A stretch of 64,000 nt of DNA. Origin: Chersky-267 sp963744115 (GTDB lineage: Bacteria; Chloroflexota; Limnocylindria; Limnocylindrales; CSP1-4). This document shows, piece after piece, positions 31,992-40,924 of this stretch. Each line of letters begins with the position of its first letter. Position 1 is the first letter of the stretch. Location of the stretch: assembly GCA_963744115.1 (NCBI GenBank), contig CAVUSI010000002.1, positions 310,001-374,000 on the forward strand, given 5' to 3'. The notes under the pieces are model-generated. The model was not told where the DNA came from, did not search any database, and saw nothing but the letters and a program-made list of their open reading frames with translations. The position numbers and the translations under genes are program-made.

Positions 31992-32909
31992 ATGGTGACG
32001 ATGCGACCCGCGATCGAGACGATCGACCTGGTCAAGCGCTACGGTCGGACGACGGCCCTGGCCGGTCTGACGATGCGCGTGGAGCACGGCGAGGTGTTCG
32101 GCTTCCTCGGCCCGAACGGCGCGGGCAAGACCACGTCGGTCAAGCTCTTCCTCGGCCTCGCCCGGGCGACGTCGGGCAGCGGGTCCCTGCTCGGCGCCCC
32201 ACTCGGCGATCGCGGGGCACGCCGGCGTGTCGGCTACCTGCCCGAGCTGTTCCGCTACCAGTCGTGGCTGCGTGCCCGTGAGGTCCTCGCCCTCCATTGC
32301 GAGCTGGCCGGCATCCCGGCCACCGACCGCCGGTCGGAGATCGAGCGCGCGCTCGGGACCGTCGGCCTGACGGAACGTGCCGACGATCCCGTCGGCACGT
32401 TCTCCAAGGGGATGCAGCAGCGCCTCGGTCTCGGCACGGCGCTGCTCGGGAAGCCCGAGATCGTCCTGCTCGACGAGCCGACGTCGGCGCTCGACCCCGT
32501 CGGCCGGGCGGACGTGCGGCGGATCATCCGCGAGGCCCGCGATCGCGGGACGACCGTCTTCCTCAACTCGCACCTGCTGTCCGAGGTCGAGCTGGTCTGC
32601 GACCGGGTGGCGATCGTCGATGCCGGTCGGGTCGTGGCGGCGGGCACCCTGGCCGAGCTCCTCGGCGAGGACTCGGTGCGGGTCCGGGCGAGCGGCCTCG
32701 ACCGGGCCACGCGTGCGGCGCTCGGGCGGTTCGGTCCGCTGACCGACGACGGGGACTGGCTGTCGATCCAGCCCATCGCCACCGAGCGGATCCCCGAGCT
32801 CGTGGCGGCCGTGGTGGCTGCCGGCGGGGCCGTCCACGCGGTCGAGCCGGGTCGGGCGTCGCTCGAGGAGCGGTTCCTCGACCTGGTGGAGCGAGGGCGG
32901 GCCGGGTGA
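31992..32909 (+). CDS. ABC-2 exporter ATPase
   Basis: A 305-residue ATPase of the DrrA/CcmA type: Walker A GPNGAGKTTS, signature FSKGMQQRLG, Walker B IVLLDEPTSALD and H-loop LNSHLLSEVE. The C-terminal domain of about 85 residues is usual for ABC-2 exporters. ATG at 31992 or the in-frame ATG at 32001 are both possible; no strong Shine-Dalgarno sequence decides. The stop overlaps the permease start as GTGA. The cargo is unknown. Confidence 0.92.
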   Translation: MVTMRPAIETIDLVKRYGRTTALAGLTMRVEHGEVFGFLGPNGAGKTTSVKLFLGLARATSGSGSLLGAPLGDRGARRRVGYLPELFRYQSWLRAREVLALHCELAGIPATDRRSEIERALGTVGLTERADDPVGTFSKGMQQRLGLGTALLGKPEIVLLDEPTSALDPVGRADVRRIIREARDRGTTVFLNSHLLSEVELVCDRVAIVDAGRVVAAGTLAELLGEDSVRVRASGLDRATRAALGRFGPLTDDGDWLSIQPIATERIPELVAAVVAAGGAVHAVEPGRASLEERFLDLVERGRAG

Positions 32910-33778
32910 GCGGGCTCCGCCTGCTCCCGACGATCGTCCGACTGACGCTGTTCGAGGCGCTCCGCCGACGGACGCTGTGGGCCCTCGTCGGGCTGACGGC
33001 GGTCATCGTCGTCCTGACCGGATTCGGCTTCGAATACCTCGTGACCCAGGCCCGGGGCCACGGGACCCGTGAGCTCCAGCTCCAGGTCGGCGTGAGCCAG
33101 GTCCTCATCCTGTGCGCCTTCATGTTCGGGTTCATCCTCGCAGCGACCGCGGCGTTCCTTGCGGCGCCGGCGATCGCCGGCGACGTCGAGTCCGGCGTCC
33201 TCCTGGCGATGCTCGCCCGACCGCTTGGCCGCGGGACCTTCGTCGTCGGACGGTGGCTCGGGTTGGCGATCGTCGTCGGGATCTACGGGGCCGCGGCCGG
33301 CCTGCTGGAGATCGGAGCGATGAAGCTCGCGTCCGGCTATGGGCCGCCGGACCCGGCGGGGGCAGTCGGCGGGTTGGCGGCGCAGGCCGTCATCGTCCTG
33401 ACCATCACGCTGCTGCTCAGCAGTCGCCTGCCGGCGATCGCCAGCGGCGCCATCGCCGTGGTCCTGTTCGGCCTGGCCTGGGGCGTCGGCGTCCTCGGCG
33501 GGGTCGGGGCGGCGCTCGGGGTCGGATCGCTCGAGACCGTGAGCTCGCTGACCCGGATCGTCTTCCCGTCGGATGGCCTGTGGCGAGCGACGATCTTCGC
33601 GCTCGAGCCGTCGGCCGTCATCGCGGCGATCAGTGGCAACCGGTCGGCCGAGATCCTCCAGGCCAACCCGTTCTTCGCCGCGACCGGCCCGAGCCCTGCC
33701 TACCTCGCCTGGTGCCTCGCCTGGGTCGCCGGGATCGTCGGACTGACCGTCCTGTCGTTCGCCCGCCGGGAGCTGTAG
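32906..33778 (+). CDS. ABC-2 exporter permease
   Basis: A 290-residue membrane protein with six hydrophobic segments and the ABC-2 layout (N-terminal TLFEALRRRTLW, then AGDVESGVLLAMLARPLGRG in the cytoplasmic coupling region). It starts at a GTG overlapping the ATPase stop, so the two are translated together. The motif SGVLLAMLARP is common in NosY-like permeases. The substrate cannot be deduced. Confidence 0.9.
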   Translation: MSGLRLLPTIVRLTLFEALRRRTLWALVGLTAVIVVLTGFGFEYLVTQARGHGTRELQLQVGVSQVLILCAFMFGFILAATAAFLAAPAIAGDVESGVLLAMLARPLGRGTFVVGRWLGLAIVVGIYGAAAGLLEIGAMKLASGYGPPDPAGAVGGLAAQAVIVLTITLLLSSRLPAIASGAIAVVLFGLAWGVGVLGGVGAALGVGSLETVSSLTRIVFPSDGLWRATIFALEPSAVIAAISGNRSAEILQANPFFAATGPSPAYLAWCLAWVAGIVGLTVLSFARREL

Positions 33779-33892
33779 CGCCGGTCCCTCCCCCTGGAGG
33801 ACGGGCGGTTCGGACGACGCCCTGGTCCGGGGTGCCGGTGGCCCGTATTCCCCATGGTGTGGAGCGCTGGAGTGTGGGAAGGTCTCACCCTC

Positions 33893-36763
33893 GTGAATGC
33901 ACCGTCCGCCCACCGGCCCCGACCGGAACGGCTCCTCCGCGTCCTCGGCGCGACCGTCCTCGCCATGGCCGCGGTCCTGCCGCTCGGCGCGGCCGTGGCA
34001 CCGGCCGCGGCCGCGGTGACGCCCAGGGTCGACCCGAAGGTGGTCATCGTCGTCGGGCCGGTCGGCTCGTTCGACGCCCACTACAAGGCGGACGGCGATG
34101 CGCTGGCCAGGGTCGCTCGCGAGTACACCCGGAACGTCGTGCTGATCAAGACGCCGAGGGCGACCTGGCCGGCCGTCAAGGCCGCCGCCCAGGGCGCCTC
34201 GATCTTCGTCTACCTCGGGCACGGCAACGGCTGGCCCTCGAGGTACCGCGATGCCCTCTGGCCGTTCACCCAGAACGGCCTCGGGCTGGACCCGACGACC
34301 GGGGCGGACGGCACGGCTCACGTCTACTACGGCGAGAACCAGGTCGCCTCGGACATCCGCCTCGCGCCGAACGCGGTCGTCCTGTTGTTCCACCTGTGCT
34401 ACGCCTCGGGCAACACCGAACCCGGGCTGCCGACCGGGACCCTGGCCGACAAGAAGGCACGGGTCGACAACTACGGCGCCGGGTTCTTCGCTGCCGGGGC
34501 GCGGGCCGTCATCGCCGACGCCTACCACCCCAACGTGACCTATATCCGCCGACTGTTCACGTCGACGACCGGGATGAACAAGCTGTTCCACGACGTGCCG
34601 ACCTACCACGGGCACGACATCGCGTTCGACTCGTTCCGCACGACCGGGGCCAAGATCGTGATGGATCCGACGAGCGTGGCGAGCGGCCCGTACTACCACT
34701 CCATCGTGTACGACCCGGCTCTGACCGCGGCGCAGGTCACCCGGACCGCCTACCGCCCGACCGACACGGTCCCGGCAGCCCTGGTCGTCCCGGGCGCGGC
34801 GACCACGGCGGGCACCCTCGACCTGTCGTCCGATCCGCTGCTGACCACGGCTGCCGGCACGCTGGACCCCGGCACCCGGCTCCGCATCCTGTCCGAGGCG
34901 CCGGCCCTGGCCGACGGGTCGCGGGTCGTCGAGGTCCGGACGCTCGACGGGGCGGCGTCGGGCTTCGCCCGGGCCGACGCGCTCCTGCCGGCCGATAGCA
35001 CGCCGGCCAAGCTCTACGACGTCGACCCGCCGGGCGCGCTGATCGGCCCGAACGGCGACTACGTGTTCGATACGTTCCATGTCATCGTCCGTGCCTCCGA
35101 GCCGCTCGACGGGACGATCACGATCCGCAACGCCGCCGGCGACACCGTCAAGACGCTGACGGCGTCGGACGCCTGGTCCGTGTTCGACTGGGACCTCCGC
35201 GGGACCGGCGGCGCGGTCGTGGCCGACGGCCACTACACATGGTCGTACCGGGGGACCGAGCCGTGGGGCAACAACGCCGTCCCCTTCACGCGGTCCGGGG
35301 CATTCGACCTGGATGCGACCGATCCGGCGACGACCGCGACCGCCTCAGGCACGCTCCATCCCACGGGTTGGTACACGGCGACCGCGACCGTCAAGCTCGC
35401 CGGCCTCGACGCCGCCAGCGGGATGCGGGCGACGTACTATCGGCTCGACGGCGGCACGAAGACGCGGTACACGACGCCGATCGCGATCGCTCGCTCCGGA
35501 GACCATGCCCTCGCGTACTGGTCGGTCGACAAGGCCGGGAACGTCGAGTCGACCCGGACGCTGGAGGTCAAGGTCGACGTGACCGCGCCCGTGACGAAGG
35601 CCACGCTTTCCGGGCCCGTCGGGGAGGCCGGATTCTACCGGGACGACGTGACGGTCGGGCTCGCCCCGAGCGACGCGCAGAGCGGGGTCGCCTCGAGCGA
35701 GATCGCCGTTGATGGTGCCGCCCTGGCGCCGTATGGCGGTCCGGTCACGGTGGACGGCGAGGGGGTCCATCACGTCTCGTTCCGCTCGACCGACCTGACC
35801 GGCCGGACGGAGACGACGAAGACGGTGACCTTCACGATCGACCGGACGGCGCCATCGATCGGGGCGTCCGGCGCGGTCCGGACCGGGACCGCCCAGTTCT
35901 CGCCGAACGGCGACGGGATCGCCGACACGGTCTCTGTTACCCACGCGATCACTGAAGCCGGGGCCGTCCGCCTGGTCGTGACGCCGGCCGCCGGTGGCGC
36001 CCCGATCCGGACCGTGACGATCCCGGTCGCGACGGCGGGCGCGGGCACGATCGTCTGGGACGGCCGGGCCGACAGCGGCGGCGCGGTCCCCGACGGCGAC
36101 TACACCGTGACCCTCACGGCGCTCGATCGGGCGCGGAACGTCGGCTCGAGCCAGAGCGCGGACGTCGCGGTCTTCGGCGCCTTCGTCGGGCTCGCCCCGT
36201 CGCCGGCCCGGTTCTACCCGCAGGACGGCGACGCGATCGCCCGCCAGACGGTGGCGGCATTCCGCCTGGCCACGGCGGCCGACATCCGGCTGACGGTCAG
36301 CAACGCGGCGGGGACCGTGGTCCGGACGATCACCGGGTCGTACCCGGCTGGCCCGGTCTCGATCGGCTGGGACGGCCGCGGCGACGGCGGCGCGTTCGTG
36401 CCGCAAGGGCTCTACCGGGTGGCGGTGACCGCCACCGTCGGCACCCGGCACGAGACCCACGCCGTCGGCGTGCGCGCCGCCGCGTTCGAGCTCCGGCCGT
36501 CTCTCACTTCCGTGCGGCGCGGGGCGCGGCTGACGCTCACGGTGGCGACGAGCGAGCCGCTCGGCGCGGCCCCGAAGCTCTCCGTCCGCCAGCCCGGCCT
36601 GGCCGTCTACGCGGTCAGGCTGACGAAGATCGGGACGTCGACTTACCGGGCGTCGTGGCTGCTGAAGGCCGGTGGTCGCGCCGGCAAGCTGGCGCTGCTG
36701 GTCTCGGGCACCGATCGCTCCGGCGGCCGCAACGCGACCGGTTTGAGCCTGCACGTCCGATAG
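33893..36763 (+). CDS. Large secreted protein with caspase-like (clan CD) domain and Ig/OmpL47/FlgD-like repeats
   Basis: A 956-residue exported protein with a signal peptide (Arg-rich start, hydrophobic 18-40, cut near AAAAVTP). The first domain has alternating strands ending in FVYLGHGNG (His110) and VVLLFHLCYASG (Cys169), the His/Cys dyad pattern of clan CD peptidases such as gingipains and caspase-like enzymes. After about residue 400 come a FlgD-type Ig-like domain, two OmpL47-like beta domains (YWSVDKAGNVES is diagnostic), and two more FlgD-type Ig-like domains (FSPNGDGIADTV). No C-terminal membrane anchor is seen. GTG 33893 is favoured by GGGAAGG 10 bases upstream; an ATG at 33854 is the alternative. 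Peptidase activity is inferred. Confidence 0.8.
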   Translation: MNAPSAHRPRPERLLRVLGATVLAMAAVLPLGAAVAPAAAAVTPRVDPKVVIVVGPVGSFDAHYKADGDALARVAREYTRNVVLIKTPRATWPAVKAAAQGASIFVYLGHGNGWPSRYRDALWPFTQNGLGLDPTTGADGTAHVYYGENQVASDIRLAPNAVVLLFHLCYASGNTEPGLPTGTLADKKARVDNYGAGFFAAGARAVIADAYHPNVTYIRRLFTSTTGMNKLFHDVPTYHGHDIAFDSFRTTGAKIVMDPTSVASGPYYHSIVYDPALTAAQVTRTAYRPTDTVPAALVVPGAATTAGTLDLSSDPLLTTAAGTLDPGTRLRILSEAPALADGSRVVEVRTLDGAASGFARADALLPADSTPAKLYDVDPPGALIGPNGDYVFDTFHVIVRASEPLDGTITIRNAAGDTVKTLTASDAWSVFDWDLRGTGGAVVADGHYTWSYRGTEPWGNNAVPFTRSGAFDLDATDPATTATASGTLHPTGWYTATATVKLAGLDAASGMRATYYRLDGGTKTRYTTPIAIARSGDHALAYWSVDKAGNVESTRTLEVKVDVTAPVTKATLSGPVGEAGFYRDDVTVGLAPSDAQSGVASSEIAVDGAALAPYGGPVTVDGEGVHHVSFRSTDLTGRTETTKTVTFTIDRTAPSIGASGAVRTGTAQFSPNGDGIADTVSVTHAITEAGAVRLVVTPAAGGAPIRTVTIPVATAGAGTIVWDGRADSGGAVPDGDYTVTLTALDRARNVGSSQSADVAVFGAFVGLAPSPARFYPQDGDAIARQTVAAFRLATAADIRLTVSNAAGTVVRTITGSYPAGPVSIGWDGRGDGGAFVPQGLYRVAVTATVGTRHETHAVGVRAAAFELRPSLTSVRRGARLTLTVATSEPLGAAPKLSVRQPGLAVYAVRLTKIGTSTYRASWLLKAGGRAGKLALLVSGTDRSGGRNATGLSLHVR

Positions 36764-36856
36764 CCCGCCGCGGCCCCATCCCGGCGAGCCACTGGCCATC
36801 GGCTGAGGTCGGGGCCGACCACGACCGGACGCTGTCGGGCGATCGTCCGCCGGCGC

Positions 36857-36868
36857 TATCCTCCGGCG
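36857..36868 (+). promoter_or_regulatory. Leaderless-type promoter of tag
   Basis: TATCCT at 36857-36862, 6 bases, then ATG at 36869. Confidence 0.5.
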
Positions 36869-37468
36869 ATGGAGCGACCCGGACCCGAGCCGGACCTCGC
36901 CCGCTGCGCCTGGGCGGGCGCGGACGGCCCACGCCCCGACCCGCTCATGGTCGCCTACCACGACCTCGAGTGGGGCACGCCGGTCACGGACGACACGGAG
37001 CTGTTCGAGCGTCTCGCGCTCGAGAGCTTCCAGGCGGGTCTCTCGTGGTCGACGATCCTGCGCAAGCGCGAGGCCTTCCGGGCCGCCTTCCGTGGGTTCG
37101 ACCCGGCGGTCGTCGCCGGCTTCGGAGCCGAGGAACGTGACCGCCTGATGTCGGATGCCGGCATCGTCCGGAACCGGGCCAAGATCGACGCGACCATCGG
37201 CAATGCCGGTCGGTTCCTTGCCGTCGTCGCCGAACGCGGTTCGTTCGCGGCCTATCTCCACGACCTGGTGCCCGGTCCGCCGGCACCCCTGCCGCGCGAG
37301 TCCGAGCCCGGCGGCATCCCCGCCCGCACCGAGGCCTCGGATGCCCTGTCGGCCGACCTCCGTGGGCGTGGCTTCGGCTTCGTCGGCTCGACGATCGTCT
37401 ACGCGTTCATGCAGAGCGTCGGGCTGGTCGACGACCATCTGCCGGGCTGCTTCCGCTACCGCGGCTGA
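36869..37468 (+). CDS. tag: DNA-3-methyladenine glycosylase I
   Basis: A 199-residue Tag enzyme that removes 3-methyladenine from alkylated DNA. It shows RCAWAG at the start (first zinc ligand), YHDLEWGTPVTDD (catalytic Glu region, Glu in EWG), ESFQAGLSW and a C-terminal GLVDDHLPGCF with the remaining His and Cys ligands of the zinc snap. Length is normal. It lies alone between a secreted protein and a convergent SpoIID-like gene. Confidence 0.95.
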   Translation: MERPGPEPDLARCAWAGADGPRPDPLMVAYHDLEWGTPVTDDTELFERLALESFQAGLSWSTILRKREAFRAAFRGFDPAVVAGFGAEERDRLMSDAGIVRNRAKIDATIGNAGRFLAVVAERGSFAAYLHDLVPGPPAPLPRESEPGGIPARTEASDALSADLRGRGFGFVGSTIVYAFMQSVGLVDDHLPGCFRYRG

Positions 37469-37488
37469 CGCCGCCGCCGCCGCCCGGG

Positions 37489-38814
37489 CTACGGGATGGG
37501 CGAAGTCGAGACGAGCGTGCTCCACATGTAGGGGTCGGCCGCCGGGGTCTCCGCGTTGAACACGTCGCGAAAGACCTCGCCGGAGACCGTCTTGGTCCCG
37601 AGACTGCCCGTGAGCGTGACGCTGACGAGGCGCCCGGACACCCCGACATCGGACAGGTCGAGACCGTTGATCGTGCCGACGTTCGTCCGGGGGTCGGCGC
37701 CGAAGACGGCCGAGAGCTGGTCCAGGGTGTACGCGGCGGTCCGCCACTCGGCGCGCGGGGCAGCGGCGTCATAGGGCGTGCCGTCGGGGGCGCGATCGGG
37801 CGATCCGCGAAGGTAGGACACCGGCCCCGCGACGATCTTGCCGGTCGCGGTCGTGAAGACGTTCTCGTTGTCCTCGGTGGCGCCGCCGCCGGTCGAGTGG
37901 AACAGGGTGTTGGCGAAGGCCGTCCCGCTCCGGAGGACCTGCCCGGCGGTGGCGGTCACCACGGCGGTCGTCGCCGCCGTTTCGCCGAGCGATCCGCGGT
38001 AGACCTGCGTCCGTGAGTCGTCGTAGAGGTCGGAGAACCCGGTCTTCGGGTGGAGGCGACGGGCGGCATAGCTCCGGGCGGCGATGGCCTGAGCGCGCAG
38101 TGCCTCGACCGGCCAGGTCGAGGGCATCTCCGCCGGGACGACGCCACGGAGGTAGAGATCGAGCTCGGTCTCGTTGATCGCGTCGATCCCCGACGCGGTC
38201 GAGCGGAGTCGGATCGTCCCCCGGTAGCGATCGTACGAGCCCGGCTTCGACCAGACCTGGACGCGGCCACCGGCGACCGCGCCGGCACGCACCCGGACGG
38301 TGGTCCCGGCCAGCCGGTCGAGGAGGAGCTTCCCGGTGACGTCGCGGACGATGAGGTGCGTCCCCGTCGCGGTCTTCGTGACCCGGAGCTGAGCGTCCCT
38401 GGGGAAGGACCCGGTCACGCCGTCGATCGTCCACGGCCCGCCCCGACCGTAGATCCGGAGCGGAGCCGCCGCGGTCGGCTTGAAGGCGTGGAGGACGAGG
38501 ATCCGGACCGGGCGCTTCGGATCCGTGACGCCAGGGGTCGTGCCCTGGTAGTAGTGCGCGAGGATGGTCGCGGCGTCCTCGCCGGCGAGCGCCCTGCCCC
38601 GGGCCCCGTACTGGGACATCCCCACGCCGTGACCGTAGCCGCGCCCGTAGAACACGATCGGCTGGGTCGGCGGATCCGGCACCGCCGCCGACGCGAGCGG
38701 CACCGACGACAGGACGAGGCCGACCAGCGCGACCACGGTGGCGAGGGTCGTGCGCATGGCGGCACGCGGCGCGCGCACGGGTCGGTGGAGGCGTCCCTGG
38801 TCGGGCACGGACAA
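37489..38814 (-). CDS. SpoIID/LytB-domain secreted protein
   Basis: The TTG at 38814 is chosen as start because AGGAGAG lies 6 bases upstream; ATG 38757 is the alternative. The 441-residue product has a signal peptide (basic start, LATVVALVGLVLSSVPLASA) and the SpoIID signature GYGHGVGMSQYGARGRA directly after it. A second conserved block (RAQAIAARSYAARRL) contains the catalytic-type Arg/Ser region of the family. SpoIID proteins cleave peptidoglycan glycan strands. No sporulation genes are present, so a cell-wall remodelling role is more likely than spore formation. The SpoIID signature here precedes the main domain, a rearranged order compared with the Bacillus protein. Confidence 0.85.
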   Translation of the reverse strand: MSVPDQGRLHRPVRAPRAAMRTTLATVVALVGLVLSSVPLASAAVPDPPTQPIVFYGRGYGHGVGMSQYGARGRALAGEDAATILAHYYQGTTPGVTDPKRPVRILVLHAFKPTAAAPLRIYGRGGPWTIDGVTGSFPRDAQLRVTKTATGTHLIVRDVTGKLLLDRLAGTTVRVRAGAVAGGRVQVWSKPGSYDRYRGTIRLRSTASGIDAINETELDLYLRGVVPAEMPSTWPVEALRAQAIAARSYAARRLHPKTGFSDLYDDSRTQVYRGSLGETAATTAVVTATAGQVLRSGTAFANTLFHSTGGGATEDNENVFTTATGKIVAGPVSYLRGSPDRAPDGTPYDAAAPRAEWRTAAYTLDQLSAVFGADPRTNVGTINGLDLSDVGVSGRLVSVTLTGSLGTKTVSGEVFRDVFNAETPAADPYMWSTLVSTSPIP

Positions 38815-38929
38815 GGCGATCTCTCCTGTCGGGAGGCTACCACCATGGACCGCCCAGCTCCCGGCCGACACCACCCGACGGGACCACGCCCGTCGACCCG
38901 AAACGCCTATGGACACCCCCGGCCCGGTG

Positions 38930-38942
38930 TAGCCTGTCGGCC
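38930..38942 (+). promoter_or_regulatory. Leaderless-type promoter of the second ABC-2 exporter
   Basis: TAGCCT at 38930-38935, 7 bases, then GTG at 38943. Confidence 0.55.
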
Positions 38943-40022
38943 GTGGACGCCCTGCGAACCGACGCGCTGACCAAGCACTACGGCCGACCGCACCGCCGTC
39001 GGATGCCCGCGGGCCCGTACGTGCGGGCCCTGACGGACCTGTCGATCGCCGTCAAGGGCGGCGAGATCTTCGGGTTCCTCGGTCCGAACGGCGCCGGCAA
39101 GAGCACGACGATCCGGTTGCTCCTCGGCTACCTCCACGCCACCTCGGGCCGCGCCGAGGTGCTCGGGCTCGACACCGCGACGTCGTCGGTCGAGATCCGC
39201 GGACGGGTCGGCTACCTGCCGGGCGGGATCGCGCTGTACGACGGGATGACCGGCCTGGACCTGCTCGACTACCTCGGCCAGCTCTACGGACGGACGCCCG
39301 TCCGGCGGCGTGAGCTGCTCGACCGGCTCGAGTTGTCGGACCGGACCCTGCGCCGGCAGGTCCGCGATTACTCGCGCGGGATGCGCCAGAAGGTCGGGAT
39401 CGTCCAGGCCCTCCAGCACGACCCCGAGCTGGCGATCCTCGACGAGCCGACGGAGGGGCTCGATCCGCTGATGCAGCGGGCCTTCTACGACGTCCTCGAC
39501 GAGCTCCGCGCCGCCGGCCGGACGATCTTCTTCTCGTCGCACGTCCTGTCGGAGGTCGAGCGCGTATGCGACCGGGTCGCGATCATCCGCGCCGGTCGGC
39601 TGGTCGCCCTCGAGGATGTCGCGGCTCTGCTCGCTCGTCGCAAGCGTCATGTCGAGCTCCGGTTCCGCGGCCCGGCGCCCGTCCTCAGCGCCGTCCCGGG
39701 TGTCAGTGGGATCGCCATCCACGACAGCCTGCTCACCTGCCAGCTCGAGGGCGACGTCGGGCCGTTCCTGGCGGCCCTGGCGGGCACGACCGTCGCGGAC
39801 CTGACGATCGAGCCGGCCCACCTGGAGGAGGCGTTCCTCGAGTTCTACGAGGGCGAGGGCCACGATGAGGGCGTCCAACACGGCGAGGAACCGCCGCGCG
39901 GCGCGGACCCGACGCCGGCTGTGGGCGTGGCGCCGACCGACGAGCCCACGGCCGGCGAGGCCACGGCCGGCGAACCTACGAGCGACGAGGCGCCCGCTGT
40001 CGCGGAGACCGGCGCGGCATGA
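38943..40022 (+). CDS. ABC-2 exporter ATPase
   Basis: A 359-residue ATPase: Walker A GPNGAGKSTT, signature YSRGMRQK, Walker B LAILDEPTEGLD and H-loop FSSHVLSEVE. An insertion after the first strand (RPHRRRMPAGPYVRAL) precedes the core. The C-terminus beyond residue 300 is an Ala/Glu/Thr/Pro tail with a TAGEATAGEPT repeat and is probably disordered. Its stop overlaps the permease start as ATGA. Confidence 0.92.
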   Translation: MDALRTDALTKHYGRPHRRRMPAGPYVRALTDLSIAVKGGEIFGFLGPNGAGKSTTIRLLLGYLHATSGRAEVLGLDTATSSVEIRGRVGYLPGGIALYDGMTGLDLLDYLGQLYGRTPVRRRELLDRLELSDRTLRRQVRDYSRGMRQKVGIVQALQHDPELAILDEPTEGLDPLMQRAFYDVLDELRAAGRTIFFSSHVLSEVERVCDRVAIIRAGRLVALEDVAALLARRKRHVELRFRGPAPVLSAVPGVSGIAIHDSLLTCQLEGDVGPFLAALAGTTVADLTIEPAHLEEAFLEFYEGEGHDEGVQHGEEPPRGADPTPAVGVAPTDEPTAGEATAGEPTSDEAPAVAETGAA

Positions 40023-40831
40023 GCCTTCGGCTGTTCCGACGGACGTGGGCGGCGCAGCGGCTCAAGCTCGTCGCCGTCTCGGTCGGCCTGCTCATCTGGG
40101 CGACGCTGATGCCGCTCGTCTACGAGGCGTTCAAGGAGCAGATCCAGATCCTGCTCGGGTCGGGCTCGCAGTTCGCCCAGTTCGCCCAGTTCGCCCAGTT
40201 CGGCGGCGGGGACCTGTTCAGCCTGCCGGGCGCGATCGCCGTCGGGTTCATCCACCCGATCGCCGTCGCCCTGTCGCTGGTGTTCGCGCTCGGGTTCGCG
40301 GTCGCTGCCGTCGCCGGTGAACGCCAGCGGGGGACGCTCGAGGTCCTGCTCGCCCGACCCCTGTCACGCCGACGGATCTACGGGACGTTCCTGGTGGCGA
40401 CGATCGTCTTCCTGGCCATCGCCATCGCCGCCCAGGTCCTCGGGACCATCATCGGGGCTGCCCTCGGCGGGGCGATGGGGGAGCTTCGACCCGACCGCCT
40501 GGCGGTCATGTGGCTGAACGGCGTCCTGGTGTTCGGCGCGTTCGGGGCCGTTTCGCTGGCCGCCTCGGTCTCGTTCGACCGGCTCGGGCCGGCCTTGGGC
40601 CTGAGCCTCGCCTTCGTCCTGATCTCCTACTTCCTCGAGATCATCGGCTCGTTGTGGACCGCCGCCAAGGGCCTCCAGCCGTACTCGCTGTTCCACTACC
40701 TCGACCCGCGCGGCGCGTTGAACGGGACGACGACGACCGGGGACTGGCTCGTCCCGATCGCGGTGTCGGCCGTGGCGATCCTCGTCGCCCTGACGGTGTT
40801 CCCGCGACGCGACCTGGCGGCGCCGAGCTGA
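40019..40831 (+). CDS. ABC-2 exporter permease with QFA repeat
   Basis: A 270-residue permease with about six membrane helices, starting with an ATGA overlap with the ATPase gene. After the first helix lies a short tandem repeat, QFAQFAQFAQF, encoded by a 9-base unit repeated three times (about 40169-40202), which should sit in an extracytoplasmic loop. AGERQRGTLEVLLARPLSRRR is the ABC-2 cytoplasmic coupling motif. Cargo unknown. Confidence 0.9.
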   Translation: MSLRLFRRTWAAQRLKLVAVSVGLLIWATLMPLVYEAFKEQIQILLGSGSQFAQFAQFAQFGGGDLFSLPGAIAVGFIHPIAVALSLVFALGFAVAAVAGERQRGTLEVLLARPLSRRRIYGTFLVATIVFLAIAIAAQVLGTIIGAALGGAMGELRPDRLAVMWLNGVLVFGAFGAVSLAASVSFDRLGPALGLSLAFVLISYFLEIIGSLWTAAKGLQPYSLFHYLDPRGALNGTTTTGDWLVPIAVSAVAILVALTVFPRRDLAAPS

Positions 40832-40909
40832 TCCGGCCGATCGGCGCGCCGACGGGATGCGATGCTCGGACCATGACGAATGTCGATGGTCAGCGCCCTG
40901 TCTCGGACG

Positions 40910-40924
40910 TACGGTGGTCGCATC
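40910..40924 (+). promoter_or_regulatory. Promoter of the GAF histidine kinase gene
   Basis: TACGGT at 40910-40915, 9 bases, then the GTG at 40925. The spacing matches thyX and the amidohydrolase gene. Confidence 0.35.

Noticed and set aside
32255..35233. A 992-residue minus-strand frame
   Set aside because: Antisense to the ABC-2 exporter and the clan CD protein; Arg/Pro-rich with no recognisable fold.
37489..38814. Evidence for sporulation
   Set aside because: A SpoIID domain alone occurs widely in non-sporulating bacteria; no spo genes are in the window.
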